A DNA stretch of 17,046 nucleotides from CAZFAP01 sp964516325 (GCA_964516325.1 CAZFAP010000108.1:1-17046); one strand, 5' to 3'; shown: positions 7,605-14,745, counted from the first letter of the stretch. The notes: generated from the letters alone by a model not told the origin. Translations and numbers: made by a program.

Positions 7605-8672
7605 TTATGCAGAGTCCAGCTTGAGCTTCGCAATCAGCGAATCCGGGTCCTGCGCCTTGGTCAGCAAGTCCCCGTACGTGATCAGACCCTTCTTGTAGAG
7701 CTCCAGGAGAGAGGCATCCAGAGTCTTCATACCGTACTTCGCACCCGTCTGGATGTCGGACGTAATGCGGTATGTCTTGGCCTCTCGAATGAGGTTCTGA
7801 ATCGAGGGCGTCGTAACCATGATCTCAAACGCCGCGATTCGCCCCTTGCCCGAAGCTCTGACAAGAAGAACCTGGGAGATGACGGCGAGAATTGACGAAG
7901 CAAGCTGTGTCCTGATCTGCTCTTGCTGGTTGACTGGAAATGCATCAATAATGCGGTCCACGGTCCTTGCGGAACCGGTCGTGTGGAGTGTTGCGAAAAC
8001 GAGGTGCCCGGTTTCCGCCGCGGTGATCGCCGCTTCCATGGTCTCCAGGTCTCTCATTTCTCCCACGAGCATCACGTCCGGGTCCTGCCTCAACCCACGT
8101 TTCAATGCCTCCGCAAAGGACGGGACGTCAACCCCTAATTCTCTCTGAGTAACGATGCTCTTTTTGTGGGCGTGATAATATTCGATAGGGTCCTCGATGG
8201 TGATGATATGGCAATCGCGCTCCGTGTTGATGATGTCCATCATTGTCGCGAGGGTGGTGGTCTTTCCCGATCCCGTCGGCCCCACCACCAGGATCAAACC
8301 ACGCGGCCGGAACAGGAGGTCTTTCATTCCGGGCGGCAGACCAATCTCTTCGAACGACATCAGTCTCGACGGAATCAGCCGCAGCGCAACCCCGAAATGT
8401 CCCTTTTCCCTGAACACGCTGACACGAAACCGCCCCATATCGCCGAAAGCGAATCCGAAGTCCGTGCCGCCGTGCTCGCGGACCCGCTGAATGTGCTCCT
8501 CTGAGGTTATGCTCCTCATGAGCCGTTCCGAATCTTCCGGCTTAAGGGGGTCTGCCTCCAGGGGACGCAGCCGCCCGTCAACCCTCAAGCACGGCGGCTT
8601 CCCCACGGCGATATGCAAGTCCGAGGCGTTTTCGTCAACCACCAGTTGCAACAGTTCGTCCATCTCAACCAT
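7605..8672 (-). CDS. pilT: Pilus retraction ATPase PilT
   Basis: A 355-residue hexameric retraction motor. Evidence from this start: the N-terminal PAS-like domain opens MVEMDELLQLVVDENASDLH; Walker A GPTGSGKT is at 131-138; the Asp box IEDPIEYYH (159-167) and Walker B MLVGEMRDLE (201-210, catalytic Glu 205) follow; the His box TGHLVFATLHTT is at 221-232. The C-terminal SIQNLIREAKTYRI is the PilT-specific AIRNLIRE signature needed for retraction, and this separates it from PilU and PilB. PilT depolymerises pili, giving twitching motility and DNA uptake. I use the ATG at 8672, which has GGAGA nine bases upstream; a GTG at 8681 is nearer its SD than usual, and an ATG at 8663 is also possible. 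It lies 48 bases after one pilB-like gene and 14 before the other. Confidence 0.94.
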   Translation of the reverse strand: MVEMDELLQLVVDENASDLHIAVGKPPCLRVDGRLRPLEADPLKPEDSERLMRSITSEEHIQRVREHGGTDFGFAFGDMGRFRVSVFREKGHFGVALRLIPSRLMSFEEIGLPPGMKDLLFRPRGLILVVGPTGSGKTTTLATMMDIINTERDCHIITIEDPIEYYHAHKKSIVTQRELGVDVPSFAEALKRGLRQDPDVMLVGEMRDLETMEAAITAAETGHLVFATLHTTGSARTVDRIIDAFPVNQQEQIRTQLASSILAVISQVLLVRASGKGRIAAFEIMVTTPSIQNLIREAKTYRITSDIQTGAKYGMKTLDASLLELYKKGLITYGDLLTKAQDPDSLIAKLKLDSA

Positions 8673-8720
8673 GGACTCCACTCTCCATTTCTTGATTGCG
8701 GATGCCCCGTTGTCCCCGTC

Positions 8721-10442
8721 TCAGTCCACATCCTTGATTGTAGTTTCCATGACTTCGGGAAAAGTGGTCACGCCGGAAAGGACTTTCAGCATTCCGTCCT
8801 CGCGGAGGGTCCTCATTCCGTTTTGTCGCGCCACCTTGCGAATCTCCGTTGCGGGGACGACCTGGTAAATTAGTTTCTGGATGTCGTCGTTGACGGCCAT
8901 CAGTTCGAAGATGGCGATTCGACCCCGAAAACCGGTGTTGTTGCAGGCTCTGCAACCCCTTCCCTTACGGAGATTCGCGCCTTTCAAATTCTCTCGGGTC
9001 AGGCCCATCGCTTCCAGTTCGTAATCCGGCGGATCGTACGGCTCCGAGCACTCCGGGCATATTCTTCGCACAAGCCTCTGCGCCATGACCGACTGCAAAG
9101 CGGACGCCACCAAGAACGGCTTAACTCCAATATCAATCAGACGGGGCACGGCGCTCGGCGCGTCGTTGGTGTGCAGCGTGCTGAAAACAAGGTGTCCGGT
9201 CAGGGCGGCGTTGATCGCTATTTCCGCCGTCTCGAGGTCACGAATCTCACCGATCATGATCACGTTTGGCGCCTGACGCAGAATGGACCTCAGAGCGGCC
9301 GCGAACGTCAGCCCTATGTCCTCATTGACGTGAACCTGATTGATCCCCGAAAGCATGTACTCGATCGGGTCTTCGACGGTGATGATCTTCCTGTCCGGGC
9401 GGTTGATGAAGTTCAAGCAGGCGTACAGGGTGGTTGTCTTGCCGCTACCGGTAGGACCCGTAATCAGGAGAACCCCGTGAGGGAGCTGGATGAGCTTCTC
9501 GTAGGTCTTCTGGTCCTGGGCGCTAAAACCGAGCTCGGCCAGCCCTAACAGAAGGCTCTGCTTGTCGAGGATTCGCATGACGATGCTTTCGCCGTGCGTT
9601 CCCGGGAGCGCGGAAACACGGAGGTCAAGCTCTCGCCCCAGCACCTTGATCAGGATTCGTCCGTCCTGCGGCAGCCTCTTCTCGGCGATGTCCATACCCG
9701 CCATAATCTTCACACGGGAAAGCACCGACCCCTGGAGTCGCCTCGGCGGCCCCTCCACCTCGTGGCAGAATCCGTCTATTCGATACCTCACGCGGAACTT
9801 CCGCCCAAGCGGCTCGAGGTGAATATCGCTCGCACGATTCCGGAAGGCTTCCATGATGAGAAGGCTGACCAGCTTGATGACCGGCGCCTCTTCCTCCCCC
9901 GCCTCTTGCTCCTGCTCCTCTGTTGTTAACGCCCTTCCGTCCTCCTGAATGAAGCGGATGTCCCCGGAAGAAATCTCTTCCAGCATCTTAGCCACCGCCT
10001 CTTCCTCCGCCCCATAATGTCTTTCGATGGACTTCTGAATGTCGTCCGCGTCCGCTATGACCGGCTCAATCTGCGTTTTCAGGAGGGCCCTGAGGCTGTC
10101 CACCGAATCGAGGTTCAGCGGATCGGAAATCGCCACGACTAATGTGTCGTCTCTCTTCTCCAGTGGTACAATCTTGTACCTCCGTGCCACACTGTGCGGG
10201 ACCTGGGACAGAACCTCCTTCTCGATGTCCACGGTCGCCAGGTCAATCGAACGCAGCCCGAAATGCTGCGCCAAAACCTCCGAAATCCGGTTTCTGTCCG
10301 CGAAGCCAAGCTCCTTAACCGCTGTCGTTATGGGGATACGCCTTTGCGACGCTGTCTCTTCGGCGGTTTTGGCTTGCTCCTCGGTGATGATTCCGGCGTT
10401 GGTCAGGACTTCCGCGAGATAATTACCATTGGACGCTATCAT
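8721..10442 (-). CDS. PilB/GspE-type pilus extension ATPase (upstream copy)
   Basis: A 573-residue paralogue of the ATPase at 5875-7590. It aligns with that protein without gaps through the core: Walker A GPTGSGKT sits at the same residues (329-336), and the zinc cysteines C462, C465, C497 and C500 match exactly. It has the same paired MshEN-type N-terminal repeats (YLAEVLTNAGIIT, AVKELGFAD) and a Glu-rich linker (EEQEQEAGEEE, 175-185). The Asp box is TVEDPIEY and the His box TGHLVFSTLHTND. The stretch before Walker B reads RQAPNVIMIGEIRD where RQDPD is the common form, so two acidic residues are replaced. It is first in the operon, about 140 bases after the promoter, with an ATG at 10442 preceded by AAGAGGCGAG. 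The stop TGA of an upstream open frame overlaps this ATG. Confidence 0.93.
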   Translation of the reverse strand: MIASNGNYLAEVLTNAGIITEEQAKTAEETASQRRIPITTAVKELGFADRNRISEVLAQHFGLRSIDLATVDIEKEVLSQVPHSVARRYKIVPLEKRDDTLVVAISDPLNLDSVDSLRALLKTQIEPVIADADDIQKSIERHYGAEEEAVAKMLEEISSGDIRFIQEDGRALTTEEQEQEAGEEEAPVIKLVSLLIMEAFRNRASDIHLEPLGRKFRVRYRIDGFCHEVEGPPRRLQGSVLSRVKIMAGMDIAEKRLPQDGRILIKVLGRELDLRVSALPGTHGESIVMRILDKQSLLLGLAELGFSAQDQKTYEKLIQLPHGVLLITGPTGSGKTTTLYACLNFINRPDRKIITVEDPIEYMLSGINQVHVNEDIGLTFAAALRSILRQAPNVIMIGEIRDLETAEIAINAALTGHLVFSTLHTNDAPSAVPRLIDIGVKPFLVASALQSVMAQRLVRRICPECSEPYDPPDYELEAMGLTRENLKGANLRKGRGCRACNNTGFRGRIAIFELMAVNDDIQKLIYQVVPATEIRKVARQNGMRTLREDGMLKVLSGVTTFPEVMETTIKDVD

Positions 10443-10896
10443 CTCTCGCCTCTTGTTCCATGAAGGTCAGCCTCAGCCCCCTTGCGAATGAGCATAACGG
10501 TATTTCCCCACCAGTGCTGTGTCAACACTTTTTTCCCCGCTACCGTGAGACGGTACGCCTCCCCGCCTCGAGTGTCAACAAGTATATACCATGATAGCGC
10601 CGAACCGTCAACATGTTGGTTCACAGCAACAACCGTGCCCAAATCTGTCTCGACATGCCGCGGCGTCCCCCCGGGCCCTCTGCGATCCGCTGTGGAGGTC
10701 GTTTTTTGGTTTCGCGAAGACCGCCACGAAAGACCAGGCGCCCTCGCCGGTGAGTGGGCGCACTTGGAGCGGTGGCCCTGGGTGCCGGGCTTCAGTGGCG
10801 ACATCGGCGCCACTTGAGCCGGGCTTCTCGACCAAAGCGATTCATCCGTGATGCGCGAGTAAACCCATGAAAGAGACGACTTGACCCAGCCGCGTC
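10443..10896. other. Intergenic region and pilus operon leader
   Basis: This 454-base gap holds the operon promoter, a leader hairpin TACCGT-CTC-ACGGTA (10541-10555) and, nearer the lipoprotein gene, an inverted repeat AGTGGCG/CGCCACT (10794-10814) flanked by direct copies of GCCGGGCTTC. A minus-strand frame is open through the whole gap and ends at 10439, its TGA overlapping the pilB ATG as ATGA. Its last about 60 codons (VVAVNQHVDGSALSWYILVD onward) read like protein. However, the promoter lies inside this frame and no start with a good ribosome site is visible, so I leave it uncalled. Confidence 0.5.
10583..10611 (-). promoter_or_regulatory. Sigma70-type promoter of the pilB-pilT-pilB operon
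   Basis: On the minus strand, TTGACG (10611-10606), a 17-base spacer and TATATA (10588-10583): five of six and five of six consensus bases at ideal spacing. Transcription should start near 10576, giving a leader of about 134 bases before the ATG at 10442. A perfect 10-bp palindrome CAACATGTTG (10609-10618) overlaps the -35, and TGTTGAC recurs at 10580-10574 and 10527-10521, so a regulator binding here is plausible. Confidence 0.7.
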
Positions 10897-11742
10897 TCAA
10901 TTCACCCTCGCTGAAACTGCCTCCCCCTCCGCCAACTCGTTTTCGTGAATGCTGTCCACTTTGACCAGGGCGAAAGTCAGGTAGCCAAAAGACAACTTTG
11001 TCTTGATGCAGACAATCAGCTTCCTCTCATCGGCCGTCACCCAAATCCTTCCTTTGCCTCCCCGCAGCGCGCCCACGTCAAAATTCACGTCCGGAATGAG
11101 AAGAAACGTGTCGTAACTCTCTCCGCGATAAATACTTCGCTTAACACGTTCCTTGACCTCCACCGCCACGTCCCATATCTCCTCATCCGCCATCACCTTT
11201 AACGAGAAGCCATCCCCGACCCCGAACGATAGAAGCCTCAGAAAATAGAATATCGAAAGCGTGTCCTGACACTGCTCCGGAATCTCGTAATCCTTCGTGC
11301 GCCCGCGGAGGTTTGAGCGATAATGCCCGAGGTGATGCTCCTGGTCGAGAATCGTTACCTCATCGTGTTTGTAATCCCCTTCGTCCTGCACCTTTACGAA
11401 TTTCCACGGGATGAACTCATCCGCGTCAATCCATGTCTCCACCCTGTCGTCAACATCGAAGACTTTCGAAAAAGTCGGCGAAGTCCTCGCGGTGAGCACG
11501 ATGTGGTACGTCAGCCGCCCGCAGACCTCCACCAAGTCCTTGACTAAGAGCGTCGCCGTCCCCGCGTGAATCAGCCCGTAATAGGCGTCGTACGTCAGCC
11601 GCTCCCCGACCCGGAACGGCGGAATGACCCCGGGGGGCTTCCGCCCGACCACCAGCGGCTGCTCCACTGCCTTCTTCGTGGCGACACACCCGCTCAACGC
11701 GAGAGCAAGTAGAATAAGCAGGATTTTGCCTTTATGCTGCAT
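10897..11742 (-). CDS. DUF3108-family outer lipoprotein
   Basis: A 281-residue lipoprotein. Residues 1-18 are a signal peptide and the lipobox LSGC gives lipid-modified C19. Residues about 43-265 match the DUF3108 family: FRVGERLTYDAYYGLIHAG opens the domain, then VDDRVETWID, LSIFYFLRLLSFGVGD, and near the end the IWVTADERKLIV signature. The family is periplasmic or outer-membrane in many Gram-negative bacteria; its biochemical role is not established, though it is often linked to envelope assembly. The start at 11742 has AAGAGGCG about eight bases upstream and begins just before the signal peptide. The open frame extends further upstream to 11808 without a better start. It sits about 450 bases before the pilus operon, whose own promoter suggests separate transcription. 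Confidence 0.88.
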   Translation of the reverse strand: MQHKGKILLILLALALSGCVATKKAVEQPLVVGRKPPGVIPPFRVGERLTYDAYYGLIHAGTATLLVKDLVEVCGRLTYHIVLTARTSPTFSKVFDVDDRVETWIDADEFIPWKFVKVQDEGDYKHDEVTILDQEHHLGHYRSNLRGRTKDYEIPEQCQDTLSIFYFLRLLSFGVGDGFSLKVMADEEIWDVAVEVKERVKRSIYRGESYDTFLLIPDVNFDVGALRGGKGRIWVTADERKLIVCIKTKLSFGYLTFALVKVDSIHENELAEGEAVSARVN

Positions 11743-11878
11743 GAACGCCTCTTCAACCGCCTTGCCGGCTCCCCCAGTCCCGCGTTCGGTGCACGCGCGC
11801 TCAGTCACCGCGTCAGCGCCACACGGTCCTTTCAGGCCCCACGTTCATCCGCGTCCGTCCTCCGTCCGTCCTTACTCG

Positions 11879-11927
11879 CGAATTTGCCCGCCGGCCCCCC
11901 AGCGGTGAAAAGGATGGCGAAGCGGGT
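11879..11927 (-). pseudogene. C-terminal remnant of a second pentapeptide-channel gene
   Basis: Read on the minus strand this codes TRFAILFTAGGPAGKFA, matching TRFAILFTAGGPAGEFA near the end of the intact channel protein (12660-13787). The DNA matches 12701-12749 at 42 of 49 positions. Six of the seven differences are silent, so the source gene diverged while still functional. The match stops just before an ACAGGAT-type repeat at 11937. No start or stop belongs to it. Confidence 0.7.
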
Positions 11928-11936
11928 GATTTCTGG

Positions 11937-11970
11937 GACAGGATAACAGGATTCACAGGATGATTAGGAT
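11937..11970. repeat. ACAGGAT-type repeat overlapping a gene end
   Basis: The plus strand reads GACAGGATAACAGGATTCAC then AGGATGATTAGGAT. Its first 16 bases equal the start of the 89-bp elements at 12379 and 12573. It overlaps the stop codon and last codons of the GxxExxY gene and abuts the C-terminal channel remnant. Confidence 0.65.
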
Positions 11971-12353
11971 TTGCTTACCGGCGGTCTGTAATCCTTCCAT
12001 TTGCGCTTGACTTCGAGCTTGCCCTCGCCGAAGTTGAGAAGGAGACCGATGGGTTTGCCAGTGGACACGAGGTAGTTGACCAACTGCGCCGCGTGGCTGA
12101 CGTTGAGGGCTTTGACAGACTTGAGTTCGACGATGACCGTATCTTCGACGACGATGTCGGCAACGAATTCTCCGACAACCTGGCGGTCGTAATGGACAGT
12201 GATCGGCTTCTGGCACTCGGCTCGCAGACTTGCCTTGCGTAGTTCAATCATCAGGCACTTCTCGTAAACGGATTCCAGGTACCCGAAGCCCATCTTGTTG
12301 TAAACGCGATAGGCGCAGCCGATGATTTTCTCGGTCAGGTCTTCGTATTCCAT
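11964..12353 (-). CDS. GxxExxY-family protein, PD-(D/E)XK nuclease-like
   Basis: A 129-residue protein with the family-naming motif GYLESVY (G24, E27, Y30) in the N-terminal helix. A nuclease-like core follows: VADIVVEDTVIVELKSVKAL gives D66 and the E76-L-K78 pair of a PD-(D/E)XK fold. The C-terminus ends GLLLNFGEGKLEVKRKWKDY, also usual for the family. Members are common and multicopy in environmental bacteria; their function is not settled, and DNA or RNA cleavage is inferred from the fold. The ATG at 12353 gives the standard N-terminus; its Shine-Dalgarno is weak. Repeats flank it on both sides, and pieces of a destroyed pentapeptide-channel gene lie beyond them, so it may be a mobile or recombined insertion. 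Confidence 0.9.
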   Translation of the reverse strand: MEYEDLTEKIIGCAYRVYNKMGFGYLESVYEKCLMIELRKASLRAECQKPITVHYDRQVVGEFVADIVVEDTVIVELKSVKALNVSHAAQLVNYLVSTGKPIGLLLNFGEGKLEVKRKWKDYRPPVSKS

Positions 12354-12378
12354 GAAACGGCGCTTTCGCTCTTTTTTA

Positions 12379-12467
12379 GACAGGATAACAGGATAAACAG
12401 GATTATTCCAAGGAACTCAGGAGCACAGGATTGGGGGTCGCAATCCCGTCCATCCTGTAATCCTGTC
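12379..12467. repeat. 89-bp inverted-arm repeat, copy A
   Basis: The element starts GACAGGATAACAGGAT and ends ATCCTGTAATCCTGTC, arms that pair over 15 of 16 positions. A GGATTG/CAATCC inner pair sits in the middle. It is the same length as copy B at 12573-12661 and matches it at 78 of 89 positions. It has no coding capacity, so it resembles a small non-autonomous or REP-like element. It lies between the N-terminal channel remnant and the GxxExxY gene. Confidence 0.8.
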
Positions 12468-12476
12468 AAAACTCCT

Positions 12477-12533
12477 GGAGCAGCGGTGGAGCATGTCGTA
12501 CTCCTCCTGGCTGAACCTCCGTTCGCCCTTCGG
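12477..12533 (-). pseudogene. N-terminal remnant of a second pentapeptide-channel gene
   Basis: The minus strand codes PKGERRFSQEEYDMLHRCS, matching PKGERRFSQEQYDMLLRCS at the start of the intact protein. The DNA is identical to 13701-13757 at 55 of 57 positions. Similarity ends abruptly on both sides, with copy A of the 89-bp repeat starting 10 bases beyond one edge. It is too short to work and appears to be the 5' stub of a lost gene. Confidence 0.75.
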
Positions 12534-12572
12534 GCACTTTAGACAGGATGACACAGCAGCGTAATTTTCTGA

Positions 12573-12661
12573 GACAGGATAACAGGATAAACAGGATGAT
12601 TCCAACTAACTCAGGACTACGGGATTGCGAGCCGCAATCCTGTACATCCTGTAATCCTGTC
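12573..12661. repeat. 89-bp inverted-arm repeat, copy B
   Basis: Same outer arms as copy A. Here the middle forms a perfect hairpin GATTGCG-AGC-CGCAATC. The last base pairs overlap the stop codon region of the channel gene (stop at 12660-12662), so the element is inserted at, or supplies, the gene end. It is in direct orientation to copy A, 194 bases away start to start. Confidence 0.8.
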
Positions 12662-13787
12662 AACGTCCTCCCTTTTTGCTCTTGGGTTTTTCGGGTTTGG
12701 CGAATTCGCCGGCGGGGCCGCCAGCCGTGAACAGGATGGCGAAGCGGGTTACTAAAGCGGCGAGGAGCACATAGCCGAGAAGGAACTGGATCGTCAGCAG
12801 GACGTACGCCCAGATGCTCCGCGCGACGCTGATGTCCCCAAGCCCCAGGCTCGTCATCGCCGCGATGGAGAAGTAAAGGGCCCTCAACGGCACATGGTGG
12901 GGGGGCAGCGGCCCGTGGGCGTCGGCGAATAGGTCCCGAATTATGCCGGGAGGGGCTACGAGGCCCCAAATCCAATAGACGGCGGCGAAGAGGACGGCCA
13001 GCAGGAAGAAGACAGCGATGATTCGAACGGTGGACAGTCCATAATTGGAAATCCGCCAGAAGGGGCGAACGAGGCGCTTGCGAAGGAGGTGTTCTCCATA
13101 CCAATCTTCCCAGCTCAAACGCCTCGCGTTGTATTCCAGAAGCTGCCTCGTCGAAGGGTCGATGCGCTGTACCGCGCCCAGAGCCGTTCCCCGGAAGTCC
13201 GTCTTTCTGTCCACCCTGCACTTCCACAACAGGGTCGAGCCGTTGAGGTCCGCCGCCGGGCATTTGACCCCGCTCAGGTTGGCGATGGACAGCTGCGCGC
13301 CCCGAAGGTCAGCCCCGTGAAGATCCGCCCCTCCGAGGTCAGCCATAACAAGGCGGGCACGGGCGAGGCTCGCCTGCAGGAGGGCCGCGCCCGCCAGGTT
13401 GGCGTTGTCGAGACGTGCCCGGCTTAGGTCGGCACTGCAAAGTTTCGCCCTCTTGAAGCTCGTCCCGACGACGATGGCTCCCCTGAGCGAAGCACGGCGC
13501 AGCTCCGCATGATCCAAGCTCGCACGCTCGAGGTCCGCGCCCTGAAGGTCAGCTTCCTCGAGGAGCGCCCCTTGGAGCAGGGCGTCCCGGAGATTTGCCC
13601 CGCGCATGTAGGCGCCCGCGAGGTCCGCGCTTTCCAGGAGAATTTCCTCACGGGGATTGTCCTCTCGCCACTGGTTCCACTCGGAGATGTCCTTCTTTTC
13701 GGAGCAGCGGAGGAGCATGTCGTACTGCTCCTGGCTGAACCTCCGTTCGCCCTTCGGACGTTCTTGTTGCTGCTCGTTTCTAGCCAT
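12660..13787 (-). CDS. Pentapeptide-repeat protein fused to a two-helix ion channel
   Basis: A 375-residue membrane protein. Residues about 10-45 form a charged lead-in (PKGERRFSQEQYDMLLRCSE). Residues about 50-195 are pentapeptide repeats of the A(D/N)LxG type (ADLAGAYMRGANLRDALLQG onward), predicted to fold as a right-handed beta-helix. The C-terminus is an Ion_trans_2-type pore: helix 1 near 255-277 (TVRIIAVFFLLAVLFAAVYW), pore loop and filter TSLGLGDI (312-319), and helix 2 near 324-354. The filter resembles the potassium filter TVGYGD with Leu for Tyr, so selectivity may differ. The tail is Lys-rich. I start at the ATG at 13787, with GGAG ten bases upstream; a GTG at 13811 has no such site. 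It lies 115 bases after the hydrolase gene and is probably in the same transcript. Confidence 0.88.
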   Translation of the reverse strand: MARNEQQQERPKGERRFSQEQYDMLLRCSEKKDISEWNQWREDNPREEILLESADLAGAYMRGANLRDALLQGALLEEADLQGADLERASLDHAELRRASLRGAIVVGTSFKRAKLCSADLSRARLDNANLAGAALLQASLARARLVMADLGGADLHGADLRGAQLSIANLSGVKCPAADLNGSTLLWKCRVDRKTDFRGTALGAVQRIDPSTRQLLEYNARRLSWEDWYGEHLLRKRLVRPFWRISNYGLSTVRIIAVFFLLAVLFAAVYWIWGLVAPPGIIRDLFADAHGPLPPHHVPLRALYFSIAAMTSLGLGDISVARSIWAYVLLTIQFLLGYVLLAALVTRFAILFTAGGPAGEFAKPEKPKSKKGGR

Positions 13788-13902
13788 GCGGGGTTTGCTC
13801 CGCAGCCTCACGGGAGATGCTGGCTTCCGCGCCCACCCTACAGGGCGGACTGGAGGTAAACCTGGACGGCCACCTCAGGGATGGTTCCGGCCCGGCTCGA
13901 GT

Positions 13903-14745
13903 TCAGCGTGGGTTCGACGTGCAAGTGAATTTCCATCGCGGCTTCCCGTTGTCGTCATACCACATCCCCACGAGGATATGGCCGTCGTGCCGCGTCGTGA
14001 GCGAGTACCTTTTTTGCCCTTCCAGGTCTATGCCCTCCGCGAAATCGGGCTTGCTGTACCGTTCGTCGATGTTAGGGTCGCGGGATTGAACGGATACGAT
14101 GGTCACGAAAGGTTTGCCGACGTGCTTCGGCCATAAGCCGGTGTAGCCAGCTGAGTGCCCGTGGTGGGGGGCTACGAGGATAGCGGCTCCCTGGGCGCTT
14201 GAGCAGAACTCAGCACAGTTGATGAGCGCGTCCACGACAGCCTTGCTTTGGTCGCCTGCGATGGCGACTTTGAGGTGACGCCACTGATACACGAGGAGCA
14301 GGCTTGAGTTGTTGACGTAATCGGAGTCCCCGAAGTATTGCTGGGCCTGGAGGGGCGGATAGCACCAGGGGGTCATTGTTGCGGCCCCTTGATATTCTCC
14401 GCGCGGGACGAGGTTGAGCAGGTGCCTAAGCGCTTCTATCTTGTGGCGGAACTGGGGCCTTTCCCTGGCAGACACGTCATTCCAGTCATAGTCTTGGCAG
14501 AATACAGACAGAGGACGTTGCTCTGGCCTAAAGGCAGCCGCAATGTCGTTTAGGTGATCCCCATGCGGGTGCGTTAGGTATAGAACATCGGCGCGCAGTC
14601 CGCGGTCTCGGGCCAGGCTCTGTACCGGCGAGAAAGGGCCCTCGGAGCCCAGATCAACGAGCGTAACGTACCTCTCTGGCTGCTCGATCATCGCCACGGA
14701 AAGGCCGTGTCCGACGTTGAAGACAATCAGCTCTAGATGATTCAT
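13903..14745 (-). CDS. ComEC-type metallo-beta-lactamase-fold hydrolase
   Basis: A 280-residue soluble MBL-fold protein of the ComEC/Rec2-related group. NVGHGLSVAM (10-19) opens the domain and TLVDLGSEG (28-36) follows. The metal-binding HPHGDH motif (H59, H61, D63, H64) is intact. Later landmarks are NNSSLLLVYQWRHLKVAIAGDQ (145-166, with the conserved GD), APHHGHSAG (193-200) and a closing HDGHILVGMW strand. In ComEC this domain degrades DNA; free-standing relatives are hydrolases or nucleases, often near defence genes. No transmembrane segment is present. The ATG at 14745 overlaps the upstream stop as ATGA, and AAGGA lies nine bases upstream, so translation is probably coupled to the membrane-protein gene. 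The longer open frame to 14916 runs inside that gene and is not used. Confidence 0.88.
   Translation of the reverse strand: MNHLELIVFNVGHGLSVAMIEQPERYVTLVDLGSEGPFSPVQSLARDRGLRADVLYLTHPHGDHLNDIAAAFRPEQRPLSVFCQDYDWNDVSARERPQFRHKIEALRHLLNLVPRGEYQGAATMTPWCYPPLQAQQYFGDSDYVNNSSLLLVYQWRHLKVAIAGDQSKAVVDALINCAEFCSSAQGAAILVAPHHGHSAGYTGLWPKHVGKPFVTIVSVQSRDPNIDERYSKPDFAEGIDLEGQKRYSLTTRHDGHILVGMWYDDNGKPRWKFTCTSNPR

Larger units (their letters stand above)
12354..12659. other. Repeat and remnant gap beside the channel gene
   Basis: This 306-base gap consists almost wholly of the 89-bp repeats A and B, the 57-base N-terminal channel remnant and a 39-base joint between remnant and copy B (12534-12572). No independent gene or promoter is visible. 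Confidence 0.6.

Noticed and set aside
10873..10898. Hairpin GAGACG/CGTCTC at the end of the lipoprotein gene as a terminator
   Set aside because: The stem is only six pairs, overlaps the stop codon, and is followed by TTTC rather than a T-run.
12379..12661. Repeats here as a CRISPR array
   Set aside because: Only two units, each 89 bp with internal inverted arms, and the stretch between them is a gene remnant rather than a spacer; no cas gene is near.
12466..13263. Minus-strand 265-codon frame overlapping the channel gene
   Set aside because: It is a different frame over the pentapeptide and pore coding region; the channel frame has clear repeats and transmembrane segments and this one has none.
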